From positions 18,968 through 82,967 of the forward strand of contig NZ_NIUB01000022.1 of NCBI RefSeq assembly GCF_002197815.1: 64,000 nt of DNA, in the 5' to 3' direction. The position numbers were made by a program, and so were the translations under genes. This document shows positions 32,275 to 41,481 of the stretch, piece after piece. The notes beneath the pieces are model-generated. The model ran no database searches and had not been told where the DNA came from. It saw only the letters and a program-made list of their open reading frames with translations. The stretch is from Pseudomonas oleovorans subsp. oleovorans (GTDB lineage: Bacteria > Pseudomonadota > Gammaproteobacteria > Pseudomonadales > Pseudomonadaceae). The stretch's first letter is position 1, and each line of letters opens with the position of its first letter.

Positions 32275-32964
32275 ATGAAGAAAGTAAGCGTATTCGCACT
32301 CGCTGTAGCGGCAACCATTTCGACCGGCGCCTTTGCTGAGGGGGCTGAGGATAGTTTGCTGTCCCGCAATCGAACTCTCCAAGAAATGGAGTTCAACAGA
32401 GACAAGCTCAAAATTCAGGCCGAAATGGCAAAGTCATTCAAGGACATGAGTGACGCCGGATTTATCGTGGATCAGCAGGGTGTCCCGAAGGGTATCGGTG
32501 ACATGGAGCGCTTGGCCCTAGAGGTGCGCCGCAGAGGCGGGGCGCAGGCAAGCCAGGGATTCAATCCGTCCGATCCTTTCAATGGAGCCGATCCAGTCAT
32601 TCCCATGCCTGCTGGCCAGGGGCTGTTTGGCGAGTCGGCATTCTCCGCCCCCTTGCCGGCGCCCGGTCTGCCTGCCGAGGCTGCTAAGCCCGCCGAGCCG
32701 GAACCTGAAAAGGTTGAGGTCGTAACAAAGCCTACCGAGCGAGAGAAGTCCGAGGGCAAGAAGCTACTGCGGCTGGTTGAGCTGCGCGGAAACAGTGCGT
32801 TGTTCTTCACCAATGAGGGCTTCCAGGAGGTCAAGGTGGGGGACAGCATCTATGACCAGAAACTCACCAAGCTTGGGGTGGATAACGCCACCTTGAAAGG
32901 TAAGGACGGTTCTCGCGTCGTTCGCATCGACTGGACCAAATCTGTGCGTTACGCGGACGACTGA
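32275..32964 (+). CDS. Periplasmic PilP-like pilus protein
   Basis: The 229-residue product has a signal peptide (cut after AFA at about 21), a helical N-terminal region, a Pro/Ala/Glu-rich linker (about 108-160) and a small C-terminal beta domain (about 165-225). That domain contains LVELRGNSALFFTNEGFQEVKVGD, whose beta strands and V-x-x-G-D turn are typical of PilP/GspC-like domains. It probably links the inner-membrane platform to the secretin. Confidence 0.68.
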   Translation: MKKVSVFALAVAATISTGAFAEGAEDSLLSRNRTLQEMEFNRDKLKIQAEMAKSFKDMSDAGFIVDQQGVPKGIGDMERLALEVRRRGGAQASQGFNPSDPFNGADPVIPMPAGQGLFGESAFSAPLPAPGLPAEAAKPAEPEPEKVEVVTKPTEREKSEGKKLLRLVELRGNSALFFTNEGFQEVKVGDSIYDQKLTKLGVDNATLKGKDGSRVVRIDWTKSVRYADD

Positions 32965-32966
32965 TC

Positions 32967-34736
32967 ATGAACCCCAACACTGACAAAATCCGATTCGCGC
33001 AGGCCAAGGTCTACGAGCACCTTGTCAAACACGGCAAAGTCACGCCTCAAATTGCGGAGAGTCAGCCAGTCTCTGAGTCGATGCAATCGATCATCATTGA
33101 CGCGATTCGAGTGGCCAAGGATGACGCTGCTGTTGCTGCGGCAGCGGCTGCGGCGCTGAACATGTTCAACCTGATTGTGCTGGAAGAAGGACTTCCCGTG
33201 CATTGTGCCGGCCCGCAGGATGGCTGGTTGGCATACAGTGACTACCTCTGCGTCACGAATCCGTTCGACTCGCAGATGGTGAGTAGCGCCACTGCTTGGG
33301 CTCGGCGAGAGGACATTGAAGTCCATTCTATTGCTGTCGTCTCCAATAGCTACCTCTCACAGATTCGAGCGGTACACGGTACAGACAGCAATGATCAGAG
33401 TGAGGCTGTCGATGACAAGCTGGCCTTACAGCAGGTAGAGGACCTGATCCGCCTTGCGGCTCAAATGGACGCGAGTGATGTTCACTTTGTCCCGAACCAA
33501 TCGGACAAAGTGGACCTCCAGTTTCGTATCGACGGCATCCTCCGCGCTCAGAAGAAGATCGATCTTCCTCTCTACGAGACGATGGTCCGTGCCGTACTGG
33601 AGCAGCGCTGCCAAGTCCCTCTGCACAGCCTGGATCAGCAGGATGGCAAGTTCGAGCTGCAACTGGATAGCAACAAGTCGATCAACCTCCGGGTATCGAC
33701 ATTGCCGGTTAGTCGTCGCTCTGAAACCTCATCGAAGATGGTCATGCGTCTGCTTGGTAACAACACCAAGCTGGCCAACCTTGGTCGGTTGGGAATGTCG
33801 TCGTCCAACTACGACAAGCTGGTGCGGTTCGGGAACTACCCAAGCGGCCTGATCGTGATGACTGGCCCTACTGGTAGCGGTAAGACCACTGCGCTGTATG
33901 CCCAGCTCATTAACATGCAGAACACCAACCCCAACCGAAACTTCCACACGGTTGAGGACCCGGTTGAAATGCAGCAGCCGGGGATGAGTCACACCGAAGT
34001 CACAGACATTCTGACTTTCGCGAAGGCACTTCGCGCACTGCTTCGCCAGGACCCAGATGTGATCCTGGTTGGCGAAATGCGTGACGAAGAAACTGCCGAG
34101 CTTGGCTACAAAGCAGCAATGACTGGCCACCTCGTCTTGACCACCCTGCACACCAACAACGCTCATGAATCCATCGGTCGCTTGGAGCGAATGGGCATCG
34201 GTATCGACCTGATCGTCTCCAATACAACTGCGTTTTTGGCACAGCGCTTGGTTCGCTGCCTCTGCCCGCATTGCAAAGTCGAATACCGTTTACAGGACGA
34301 TGCTGATCGACTCAAAAAGTACGGGCAGAACCCTGCATTCTCACGCGCCAAGGGTGAGACAAAGGTATTCAAGGCGAAGCTCGGCGGCTGCATCGAGTGC
34401 AATGCTACGGGCGAGAAAGGTCGGCACAGCATCATCGAAATTCTCGAAATGACCGCTGATGTTCAGGTAGCGCTTTTGAACGGGGCCAATCCTTCGATCC
34501 TCCGCCGCAAGCAGATCGCAGAAGGTTCGTTTGAAGACCTTTGGGATGACGGGCTACGCCTCATTGCGGAAGGCGTTATTGGATTCGATCAACTCGAAGC
34601 GCAGCTCAAGCCATACGAAGTGGATCGAGTTGAGGTGAATGCCCCCTTGGGTTCAGGGCAAGCTATTCCAGTTGCTGTTCGAGCCCCCGATTCTCGCCCA
34701 TCGACCAGCGCTCAGCCGGACCTGACCACGCTTTAA
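32967..34736 (+). CDS. pilQ: Type IV pilus assembly ATPase, PilQ/PilB/GspE family
   Basis: The 589-residue ATPase has an N-terminal region (1-150) and the secretion-ATPase core: SDVHFVPN (about 171-178), Walker A GPTGSGKTT (about 300-308), Asp-box TVEDPVE, Walker B VILVGEMRDEETAE and a His-box LTTLHTNNAHES. A zinc-binding knuckle, CLCPHC (about 430-435) and CIECNATG (about 474-481), marks it as an assembly motor rather than a retraction motor. In R64-type pili this gene is pilQ. A separate PilT-like ATPase is encoded at the far end of the operon (58898). Confidence 0.92.
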   Translation: MNPNTDKIRFAQAKVYEHLVKHGKVTPQIAESQPVSESMQSIIIDAIRVAKDDAAVAAAAAAALNMFNLIVLEEGLPVHCAGPQDGWLAYSDYLCVTNPFDSQMVSSATAWARREDIEVHSIAVVSNSYLSQIRAVHGTDSNDQSEAVDDKLALQQVEDLIRLAAQMDASDVHFVPNQSDKVDLQFRIDGILRAQKKIDLPLYETMVRAVLEQRCQVPLHSLDQQDGKFELQLDSNKSINLRVSTLPVSRRSETSSKMVMRLLGNNTKLANLGRLGMSSSNYDKLVRFGNYPSGLIVMTGPTGSGKTTALYAQLINMQNTNPNRNFHTVEDPVEMQQPGMSHTEVTDILTFAKALRALLRQDPDVILVGEMRDEETAELGYKAAMTGHLVLTTLHTNNAHESIGRLERMGIGIDLIVSNTTAFLAQRLVRCLCPHCKVEYRLQDDADRLKKYGQNPAFSRAKGETKVFKAKLGGCIECNATGEKGRHSIIEILEMTADVQVALLNGANPSILRRKQIAEGSFEDLWDDGLRLIAEGVIGFDQLEAQLKPYEVDRVEVNAPLGSGQAIPVAVRAPDSRPSTSAQPDLTTL

Positions 34737-34762
34737 CGTTTGACCACCAGGAGAAAGACCAT

Positions 34763-35257
34763 ATGCAACAAGTAACTGTCGAGCAGGCGCAGCAGATGAT
34801 CCAACCGGATCGGATGATGAAGGCCAAAAAGGGCCAGCAGGGTTTCACCCTTGTCGAGCTGGTTGTCGTACTTGCCATCCTCGCACTGATTATCGGTGTC
34901 ATGTCCTCCGGCCTGTTCCAGTCCAAGGAAGATGCCAAGGTGCAGGCCGCGAAAACTCAGCTGCTCAAGGATTTCCCGAGCGCGATCACCCGGCTCGTCA
35001 CCATGTCCAACAAGTGCAACAACACCACCATCACCTACGCCAAGATGGTAGAGCGCGGCGCTCCACAAGAAACCGTTTTTGGTGGCGCGTGGACTGTGGC
35101 CACTTCTGGTGGCAACACCGCGACCGTGACCTACCCGCTCGACCTGCAAGACACCGCCTTGGCCACCAGCTTGAAGGACTCGCTGGTAACTGCGCCAAAC
35201 GTCAAGTCCGCAACTGGCACCGCTGCCCAAGTGGTAGTCGCCTACCGCTGCAACTAA
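34763..35257 (+). CDS. pilS: Major type IVb prepilin, PilS-like
   Basis: The 164-residue product has a long leader of 27 residues, typical of type IVb prepilins, ending in QQG before FTLVELVVVLAILALI. Cleavage after Gly-27 would leave Phe-1 and Glu-5 (Glu-32 of the precursor). The hydrophobic assembly helix is followed by a pilin head. A cysteine near position 78 and one at the penultimate residue could form the usual disulphide. A strong CAGGAGAAAG ribosome site supports high expression. It lies between the assembly ATPase and platform genes. Confidence 0.88.
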   Translation: MQQVTVEQAQQMIQPDRMMKAKKGQQGFTLVELVVVLAILALIIGVMSSGLFQSKEDAKVQAAKTQLLKDFPSAITRLVTMSNKCNNTTITYAKMVERGAPQETVFGGAWTVATSGGNTATVTYPLDLQDTALATSLKDSLVTAPNVKSATGTAAQVVVAYRCN

Positions 35258-35272
35258 GTTGGGTAACTGGGA

Positions 35273-36433
35273 ATGGCTTACTTCGTAATCAAGCACATTG
35301 GTCCTGATGGCACCTTTCAGGCCAAGCCAATCGAAGCTCTGACCAGGGAGGAAGCCATTTCCAGGTCCGGCTTGCAAAGTCGGAACATCCATAGCGTTGA
35401 GGTGGATCACCTTGGCGCACTTCGGGCGGCGCTGACCGAGAAGCGCCTTCCCCTAACAGAACAAGTGCTCGCGCTTGTTACTGTTGCCTCCAAGCTCGAA
35501 GCCGGCAAAACCCCAGGTCGAGCTATCACGGAGGCCGTTGACCTTTCTAAGCTTGGCTTGGCTCAGGCAGACCTCAGCGGATGTGAGCGTCCATCGGACT
35601 ATCTCAAGCTGATGCGTTTTGATGAGACAGCAATCCTCCTTGCGGATGCCGGCGACAAGGCGGGCAACCTTTCGGATTCCTTGAAGCGTGCTGCATCTGT
35701 ACTGCGCGACCGCATGAAGACGAAAAAAGAGTTCGCAAAGCCGATGAAGACGGCTGCGATCAACTTCGTGGTGGGTGTGACTGCTGGAATCGGATTCCCA
35801 ATCTTCGGCGGGAGCATGCTGCGAGAGTTCATCTACAAGCAGAAGTTCCCGATCACACCTACGTCGCTAAGTCATTTGCTGATGTGGCTCGAAAACTTCT
35901 ACATGACCTACTGGCCAGTCATCGTGGGCTTGTTGGTCGCTGCATTCATTTTCCGAAACCAAGTTTGGGAAACCTGCCGTAGATGGCCGGTTTTCAATCT
36001 GTTCGATGACCGTCTGCGCTGTAAGAGGGGTTTGGAGTTCGTTCAAACCTATCAGCTTTTAACGGCCTCTGGATTTACGACGCCCCAGGTGTTGCGGTTC
36101 ATGCTGGAGCGTTCCAAGGGTCGCCACCGCGTCTTGTATGAAGAAGCTCTGGAGCGCAACAAAGAAGGTCGCGAACTGGGATTGGTATTCGATAGCGAGG
36201 AATGGCCTCAGATCATCCAGCAGAACCTAAAGGGCTTCGAGCAGCAAAACATTGATGGCCGTGGCCGGATTCTCTCCAACCTCTCCGAAGCGCTGACGGA
36301 AATGTTCATCCAGTATTCGGAGAAGATCGCCACAAGCATGTCTCGGGGCGCGATGGCGGTTCTCATCAGCTCGATCCTACTGTTCGCACTCGGCTTCTAT
36401 GTGCCGATGATGACCATGCGGATGAGCATGTGA
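35273..36433 (+). CDS. pilR: Inner-membrane pilus platform protein, PilR/PilC family
   Basis: The 386-residue protein follows the major prepilin. An N-terminal soluble domain (1-165) is followed by membrane helices at about 166-185, 220-238 and 355-378, with a second cytoplasmic domain between the last two. This is the GspF/PilC duplicated-domain layout. It is the platform on which the ATPase acts. The next gene starts within its stop codon (TGATG). Confidence 0.85.
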   Translation: MAYFVIKHIGPDGTFQAKPIEALTREEAISRSGLQSRNIHSVEVDHLGALRAALTEKRLPLTEQVLALVTVASKLEAGKTPGRAITEAVDLSKLGLAQADLSGCERPSDYLKLMRFDETAILLADAGDKAGNLSDSLKRAASVLRDRMKTKKEFAKPMKTAAINFVVGVTAGIGFPIFGGSMLREFIYKQKFPITPTSLSHLLMWLENFYMTYWPVIVGLLVAAFIFRNQVWETCRRWPVFNLFDDRLRCKRGLEFVQTYQLLTASGFTTPQVLRFMLERSKGRHRVLYEEALERNKEGRELGLVFDSEEWPQIIQQNLKGFEQQNIDGRGRILSNLSEALTEMFIQYSEKIATSMSRGAMAVLISSILLFALGFYVPMMTMRMSM

Positions 36434-36957
36434 TGAGAGCGCAGCAAGCTGGTTTTACTGCAATCGAAATGGTGGTGGTCCTCGCGATCATCGCCATCAT
36501 TCTGGCATTCATGCTGCCGGTGATTGCTGAGCCGATTGAGCAGGCAAAAATCAGAGGTGCAGTTTCTCAGGCGAAAGAAATCGTCGCGGCCTGCAATGTT
36601 GCGCGGGTATCTCCAGCGTCTACATCGCGTAACGCCACCACATTGGTCGTCTCCAGTACATACGGCCCTGGCTATAGCGCGTGGACCGCTGTGTCGGTCC
36701 TCAAAGGCCTTCTGTCTTCCGATTACGTGATCCCCGACGAGAACCCCTTCGGCAACCCGTACTACTTCAAGATGACAGACAAGTCCTGCACCGTCGCTGT
36801 TGAGTTGAATCGGACTGTAGATGGGTGGGAGGGCTATGACCTGGAAACAGCAGGCACCAAATCTCGAATTATCGTCGCGACACCTGCCCGCAGCACAGCT
36901 GGGCCGGCTTGGGTGCAGCATCAGAAACGGCTTTTGACTGGCGAGTCCATTCGCTGA
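36433..36957 (+). CDS. Minor prepilin with short leader
   Basis: ATG 36433 overlaps the stop of the platform gene. The 174-residue product has a seven-residue leader, MRAQQAG, before FTAIEMVVVLAIIAII, with the conserved Glu at +5. The short leader differs from the 27-residue leader of the major prepilin. Two cysteines in the head (about 54 and 114) could pair. It is probably a minor pilin that helps start assembly. Confidence 0.8.
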   Translation: MRAQQAGFTAIEMVVVLAIIAIILAFMLPVIAEPIEQAKIRGAVSQAKEIVAACNVARVSPASTSRNATTLVVSSTYGPGYSAWTAVSVLKGLLSSDYVIPDENPFGNPYYFKMTDKSCTVAVELNRTVDGWEGYDLETAGTKSRIIVATPARSTAGPAWVQHQKRLLTGESIR

Positions 36958-36974
36958 GGGAAGTGAGGTTCAAA

Positions 36975-37976
36975 ATGAAAATGTCCAAGGCTCGGAAGCA
37001 AGCAGGTTTCACGCTTATTGAGTTGGTTGTGGTCATGGCGGTCATGGCGCTTATCGCCGCCCTGATGACTCCGAACATGATGGAGGAACTGAACCTGCGT
37101 CGGGCCAACCTTACAGCGGAAGACACCACGGCAATACTCGACGCGGCGAGAAGTTATCGAGTGGCTACTGCATCTTGGCCGGGCGGCGTCCCCTGCTCAA
37201 CCGCCATCAGCGTCCTTAAAACGGGTGGCTACCTCGGCGCCATGAGCACCGACAACCGCTACAACAACCCAATCACAACATCTTGCGATGCAAGAACTTT
37301 CAGTGTTGTCCAGTCAGCCGTTAAGGACTGGGATGGCTATCTGGTGAACAGTATTGCCGGAACGGAAATCACCGCCGCAGCGACGAACACAATCAGATCG
37401 ACGATTGGTGTGCCGGGCAGCGAGCCCGCGCTGAGAAACAAACTGACGCGTGTTGATACTGGTAATCCAGAGGATAACCGCATGCGCACCACCCTCTTGA
37501 TGGGCGGCCAGCAGATCAACGAAGCAGGCAACATCAACTTCTCCCAGGCAAATCCGACTTTAAGCGCCCAGTCAGGAAGCTTAACGCTGAGTGCGCAGAA
37601 TGGTCAGGTGATTATCCCGGCAGGGCAGACCCTCACTGTAGATGACGTGGTGGTGCGTTCTAGAGGCAACCGCCGCCTCTCGGCTAGCCTGCCCAATTTC
37701 GTCCACATAGGTACTTATATCGTTCGAGATGGCTGGCTTGTTCAGCAGCCCACTTGCGCAGCAGGCGGAGTTCCCAAAGGGGCTCTCCGTCCAGCCGCAA
37801 TGCGAGGCGGATATTCGGGTTCGTATGATCCGGCTTTCGTTGGTCGTTATGGTTTCAACTACCGGCTCACACCAGTAGGCGCCTACTGGAGCGTGACAGC
37901 TGTAGCGGAGGGGTACGCAGTTGACTACGCGAACCTCGACTCGCTTGTTGATGTTTTCTGCTACTACCCAACCTGA
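36975..37976 (+). CDS. pilV: PilV-like tip adhesin prepilin
   Basis: ATG 36975 is chosen because it gives a short basic leader, MKMSKARKQAG, before FTLIELVVVMAVMALI with Glu at +5. The 333-residue product is much longer than a structural pilin. Its C-terminal part (about 195-333) is rich in Ser, Gly and beta-forming residues and resembles the tip adhesin PilV of thin conjugative pili. No inverted segments or shufflon recombinase are seen nearby, so the C-terminus appears fixed. It ends 9 bases before the first radical SAM gene. Confidence 0.75.
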   Translation: MKMSKARKQAGFTLIELVVVMAVMALIAALMTPNMMEELNLRRANLTAEDTTAILDAARSYRVATASWPGGVPCSTAISVLKTGGYLGAMSTDNRYNNPITTSCDARTFSVVQSAVKDWDGYLVNSIAGTEITAAATNTIRSTIGVPGSEPALRNKLTRVDTGNPEDNRMRTTLLMGGQQINEAGNINFSQANPTLSAQSGSLTLSAQNGQVIIPAGQTLTVDDVVVRSRGNRRLSASLPNFVHIGTYIVRDGWLVQQPTCAAGGVPKGALRPAAMRGGYSGSYDPAFVGRYGFNYRLTPVGAYWSVTAVAEGYAVDYANLDSLVDVFCYYPT

Positions 37977-37985
37977 GATTTCGTA

Positions 37986-39185
37986 ATGCCCTATTCGGTG
38001 GTCATAGCTAAGCCAACTAAGGAGTGCAATGCTGATTGCACTTACTGCTCTGCGCCACCAGATGGGGCGGCACGCTGGTCCCTAGATAATTTCAAGACGA
38101 TCTTGAACCGCCTCCAGGGAAACCTGACGCCGCAGGTAGATTGGATTTGGCACGGCGGGGAGCCGATGCTCATGGGGCCTGAGTATTTCCGCGCATGCGC
38201 GGAATACGCCAAATCCCAAGGCGTGAATCTGAACTTTGCCATCCAGACCAATCTGCTGGGCTACAACTCAGGTCGCTGGAGGGGTGTTTTCGAAGAAGTC
38301 TTCGGCGGACGAATCTCAACCAGTTTCGACCCATACAAGAAATACAGGACCGTGAAGGGGAAGGCCGAGACATACGACCGCATGTTCTGGCGGGCGATGG
38401 ATGAAGTCATTGCTGACGGCTTTCGCCCATTGGTAATTGGGGTCTATGACGAGGGCGCTGCTGATCGCGCAGCGATTATGTTTGACCGCGCCAATGCCTA
38501 CGGAAATTTCGGATTCGACATTCGCTTCAATTACGCCTACCCCGCAGGTCGGGTGCGTAACGCCGGCATGCTGATTCAGCCTCAGACCTATGGGCAGATG
38601 CTCATTGACCTCTATAACCGCTGGATCAGTGAGGTCCCGAGCTTCAACATTACTCCGCTAGATCAGATGCTTTCGAAGGTTGCGGGCTTCCGAGCACTTC
38701 TTTGCCCATGGACAAAATCCTGTGGTGGCAAATTCCTGACCATCGACCCTGACGGCACCGTTTTCAATTGCTCGGAGTTCAGTGATCTTGGGGACCCGGC
38801 GCATCGTTTTGGGAACATCCTAACCGGAGCTGTCCAGGTGGCAGCCCAGCCAGTGCAGGTCCAGTATTACTCTGGGGCTGACGTGGTTCCTGCTCTGGCG
38901 TCTTCGCCGGCCTCACGCGAGATTATCCAACGAAGCCGCAATGTCCCCCCGGACTGCAAGACCTGCCGGCACTTTCAAGAGTGCCAGGGCGGCTGCGCCC
39001 GCGACGCCGTGCTGTTCGAGCGCGGAATGGGGGGGAAGTTTGCCTACTGCCAGTCGTGGAAGATGGTCTTTGATCGGCTCAAAGAGTCGGTGCTAACGGG
39101 CGAAGCTGACCGAGTGCTCTACCGGCTAGGTATTGACCCGGTTGCTGCTCGATACAGGCTACAAGCTGGGCAGGGTGCTGCCTAA
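37986..39185 (+). CDS. rSAM1: radical SAM enzyme with SPASM-like cysteines
   Basis: The 399-residue protein has the radical SAM cluster motif CNADCTYC (Cys 14, 18 and 21) and the SAM-binding HGGEP (about 57-61). C-terminal cysteines at about 246, 262, 324, 327, 333, 337 and 354 (CKTC, CQGGC) match a SPASM domain that binds extra iron-sulphur clusters, as in peptide-modifying enzymes. An exact copy of the 14-bp palindrome encodes YFRACAEYAK at about 68-77. It follows the PilV-like gene closely and overlaps rSAM2 (TAATG), so it belongs to the pilus operon. The substrate is unknown. Confidence 0.88.
   Translation: MPYSVVIAKPTKECNADCTYCSAPPDGAARWSLDNFKTILNRLQGNLTPQVDWIWHGGEPMLMGPEYFRACAEYAKSQGVNLNFAIQTNLLGYNSGRWRGVFEEVFGGRISTSFDPYKKYRTVKGKAETYDRMFWRAMDEVIADGFRPLVIGVYDEGAADRAAIMFDRANAYGNFGFDIRFNYAYPAGRVRNAGMLIQPQTYGQMLIDLYNRWISEVPSFNITPLDQMLSKVAGFRALLCPWTKSCGGKFLTIDPDGTVFNCSEFSDLGDPAHRFGNILTGAVQVAAQPVQVQYYSGADVVPALASSPASREIIQRSRNVPPDCKTCRHFQECQGGCARDAVLFERGMGGKFAYCQSWKMVFDRLKESVLTGEADRVLYRLGIDPVAARYRLQAGQGAA
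38187..38204. repeat. 14-bp palindrome, copy 5 (extended to 18 bp)
   Basis: TTCCGCGCATGCGCGGAA is a perfect 18-bp palindrome containing the exact 14-mer at 38189-38202. It lies inside the rSAM1 coding sequence and encodes Arg-Ala-Cys-Ala-Glu. Confidence 0.9.
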
Positions 39186-40327
39186 TGTTGACCGTGTACC
39201 TCAAGCCCACGAACTACTGCAATGTGGGTTGCGACTTCTGCTATTTGCCCGAGGATGTTCGGGCCAACAAAGCACGCATGTCTGCTGACACCCTTGATGC
39301 GACGCTAGAGTTAATTCACGACCTTGCCCTGCGCGAAGGGCATGATCGCATTGCCATCCTCTACCATGGCGGTGAGCCGCTAAGCTTGAACGCTGATGCG
39401 TTGACTTGGTACTCCGACAGAGTGAGAGAAGGCCTCGGTCGGTTTGAGGTCCAGGAGGCTATTCAGACGAGCCTTATCCCGCTTCGCGAGAGCCATATCG
39501 GCTTCATCAAAGATCGATGCGATTCCTTTGTTGGATCATCCCTGGACTTCACAGGACGCACGCTCAACGGCTCCAATGAGAGGTACGTTGACCTCTGGTT
39601 GCGCAAAGTGGATTTAGCCCGGAGCAACGGCATCGCAGTAGGACCGATCATGGTGCCCACCACGAACGAGACTGCAAACCCCGCAAAGGTCTATGAGTGG
39701 TTCAAAGGGCATGGGTTCGAGCAATTCAACATCGAGCGTTACAACGCCTATGGGGCGGGTGCTGACCGCCCTGACAATCGTCAACATAGCGATTTCCTGA
39801 AAGCGCTTTTTGATTTGGCAATGGCAGACATTGCAGCTGGCAGGCCATTCGTGGCTAACAACGCTGTGGCGGCTTCGATTGGCGGCGTGCTTCATGGTCA
39901 GCCCGGTGAGCGCTGGGGCGGAAAGTGCCAGCGAGATTTCCTCGTCGTGAACCCAGACGGGTCACTCAATACTTGCCCTGATCGTATCGAGTACGAGCAA
40001 GGGCAGTGGCCGAAGGCGCAGGACGGGATCGATGCCTTTCAGGCAAGCCCTGTGCGCAGGAGCTGGATCAAAGTCCAGATGATCGAGCATGTGGCTAATC
40101 ACTGCCAGACGTGCCCATTCCGAAGCTTCTGCAAGTCCGGGTGCCCGATCACTGATCATCAGGTACATACCGGCAGCGGCGAGTGCGCTGGCTACCGCTC
40201 TCATCTGCACCATGTACAAGCTTATGTGAGCACTCCCATTGGGAGGCAGCATGCGTCGGCATACCTCGCCGCAGCAGGACACATTGCATTCGACCCCTAC
40301 ACATACGGAATGGAGCGCGTCCGTTGA
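39185..40327 (+). CDS. rSAM2: radical SAM enzyme with SPASM-like cysteines
   Basis: The 380-residue protein has CNVGCDFC (Cys 12, 16 and 19) and HGGEP (about 60-64). Late cysteines, in KCQRDF, NTCPDR, CQTCPFRSFCKSGC and ECAGY, fit a SPASM domain. The motif order resembles anaerobic sulfatase-maturing and peptide-modifying enzymes. Its start overlaps the stop of rSAM1, and the next gene starts inside its stop codon. Confidence 0.88.
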   Translation: MLTVYLKPTNYCNVGCDFCYLPEDVRANKARMSADTLDATLELIHDLALREGHDRIAILYHGGEPLSLNADALTWYSDRVREGLGRFEVQEAIQTSLIPLRESHIGFIKDRCDSFVGSSLDFTGRTLNGSNERYVDLWLRKVDLARSNGIAVGPIMVPTTNETANPAKVYEWFKGHGFEQFNIERYNAYGAGADRPDNRQHSDFLKALFDLAMADIAAGRPFVANNAVAASIGGVLHGQPGERWGGKCQRDFLVVNPDGSLNTCPDRIEYEQGQWPKAQDGIDAFQASPVRRSWIKVQMIEHVANHCQTCPFRSFCKSGCPITDHQVHTGSGECAGYRSHLHHVQAYVSTPIGRQHASAYLAAAGHIAFDPYTYGMERVR

Positions 40328-41442
40328 TTCAGGCCGGCAAAGAGTTCGATCAGATGATTTATGTGCGCCTCATCGAGGCGTGCAACTTGCACTGTGAGCA
40401 TTGTTTCATCCCGAACAATCCGAAGCGGATGCAATGGTCGGACATAGAGGCTATTCCCCAGCGCATTCGTGGTTTTGCAGCGCCAGGGCAGACTCTCCTG
40501 TTTCAGTTTCACGGTGGAGAGCCGACCCTTGTGGGTGCGGAGTTTCTTCGCAAGGTCTGCGTTTACCTCCGAACCGAGCTGTCGGACTATGAGGTGCAGT
40601 TCAGCATCCAGACCAACCTCATGAATTTTGACCTCCGTTGGGCCGAGCTGTATCGAGAGTTCTTCGGTGGTCAGGTTGGTGTTTCGTGGGATCACCGCAT
40701 CCGCCTGATGCGCAAGGGGCGCCCTGAATCCAATGCCGAATTCGAGAAGGCGTTCTGGAAGCACGTAGTTGAGTTGCAACAGCAGGGCCTTTCCCCTTAC
40801 ATGGTCATCACGACGACTAGACCTTTGCTTGAGCGATTCAAGAATCCCCGCGAGCTAATCGACTTTCTCCTTGAGAAAGGAATCAGTCTTGTGCATTTCG
40901 AGCGCTTGACCAAAACGGGGTACGCGATCAGCAATTGGCACTGGCTGGGTGTTTCCAACCGTGAGTACAGCACTTGGATAGGCCGTTTTGCTGTAGCCTA
41001 CATGCGCTTTGTGCGGGAGGAACGCAGTGGCAAACAGCCGCTGAACATTTCCCCTCTCGACGGGCTCATCGAAAGTGTCCGCAGGCTTCGAGCAGGCAAG
41101 GCCGGGGGGTACGGATGTTTGTCGGGGAAGTGCGATACGCGCTTCCATACTTTTGATCAGACGGGTTACTACGCGGCGTGTACAGCTCTCACATCCGAAG
41201 TTAGCAATCGGAATGCAGTAGGCGCGGCAGTTGTTGATACGGCAGGTCTAAGCGAGACAAGGCAGGTTAGGCAAATGAGTTGCCTTGACTGCCGGTTTAA
41301 GCCGATCTGCTCTAGCGGGTGTATGGCAACACCTAAGACAGACGAGTCCGGGGAGTGTTCCGGGGGCTATCAGGCGTTCAAATTACTGAATGCCTGTTTG
41401 GCCTCGGCTGAGAGCCCTAGCCTCATAGCTGTTGCAGGGTGA
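40324..41442 (+). CDS. rSAM3: radical SAM enzyme with SPASM-like cysteines
   Basis: TTG 40324 overlaps the stop of rSAM2 and has GGAG 8 bases upstream; ATG 40354 (ten codons later) is the alternative. The 372-residue product has CNLHCEHC (Cys 20, 24 and 27) and HGGEP. Late cysteines occur in GCLSGKC, AACTAL, CLDCRFKPICSSGC and GECSGG. Its last residues, SLIAVAG, resemble the ends of the 440-residue companion (NIIAVG) and rSAM9 (HLIAVG). It directly precedes the Cys-His repeat peptide gene. Confidence 0.87.
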   Translation: MIQAGKEFDQMIYVRLIEACNLHCEHCFIPNNPKRMQWSDIEAIPQRIRGFAAPGQTLLFQFHGGEPTLVGAEFLRKVCVYLRTELSDYEVQFSIQTNLMNFDLRWAELYREFFGGQVGVSWDHRIRLMRKGRPESNAEFEKAFWKHVVELQQQGLSPYMVITTTRPLLERFKNPRELIDFLLEKGISLVHFERLTKTGYAISNWHWLGVSNREYSTWIGRFAVAYMRFVREERSGKQPLNISPLDGLIESVRRLRAGKAGGYGCLSGKCDTRFHTFDQTGYYAACTALTSEVSNRNAVGAAVVDTAGLSETRQVRQMSCLDCRFKPICSSGCMATPKTDESGECSGGYQAFKLLNACLASAESPSLIAVAG

Positions 41443-41481
41443 ATCGATGGCCTCCGGGTCACATTGAACAGGAGAAGGGGT

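Noticed and set aside
36975..37976. A shufflon at the 3' end of the PilV-like gene
   Set aside because: No inverted repeat segments, alternative C-terminal cassettes or site-specific recombinase gene are present nearby.
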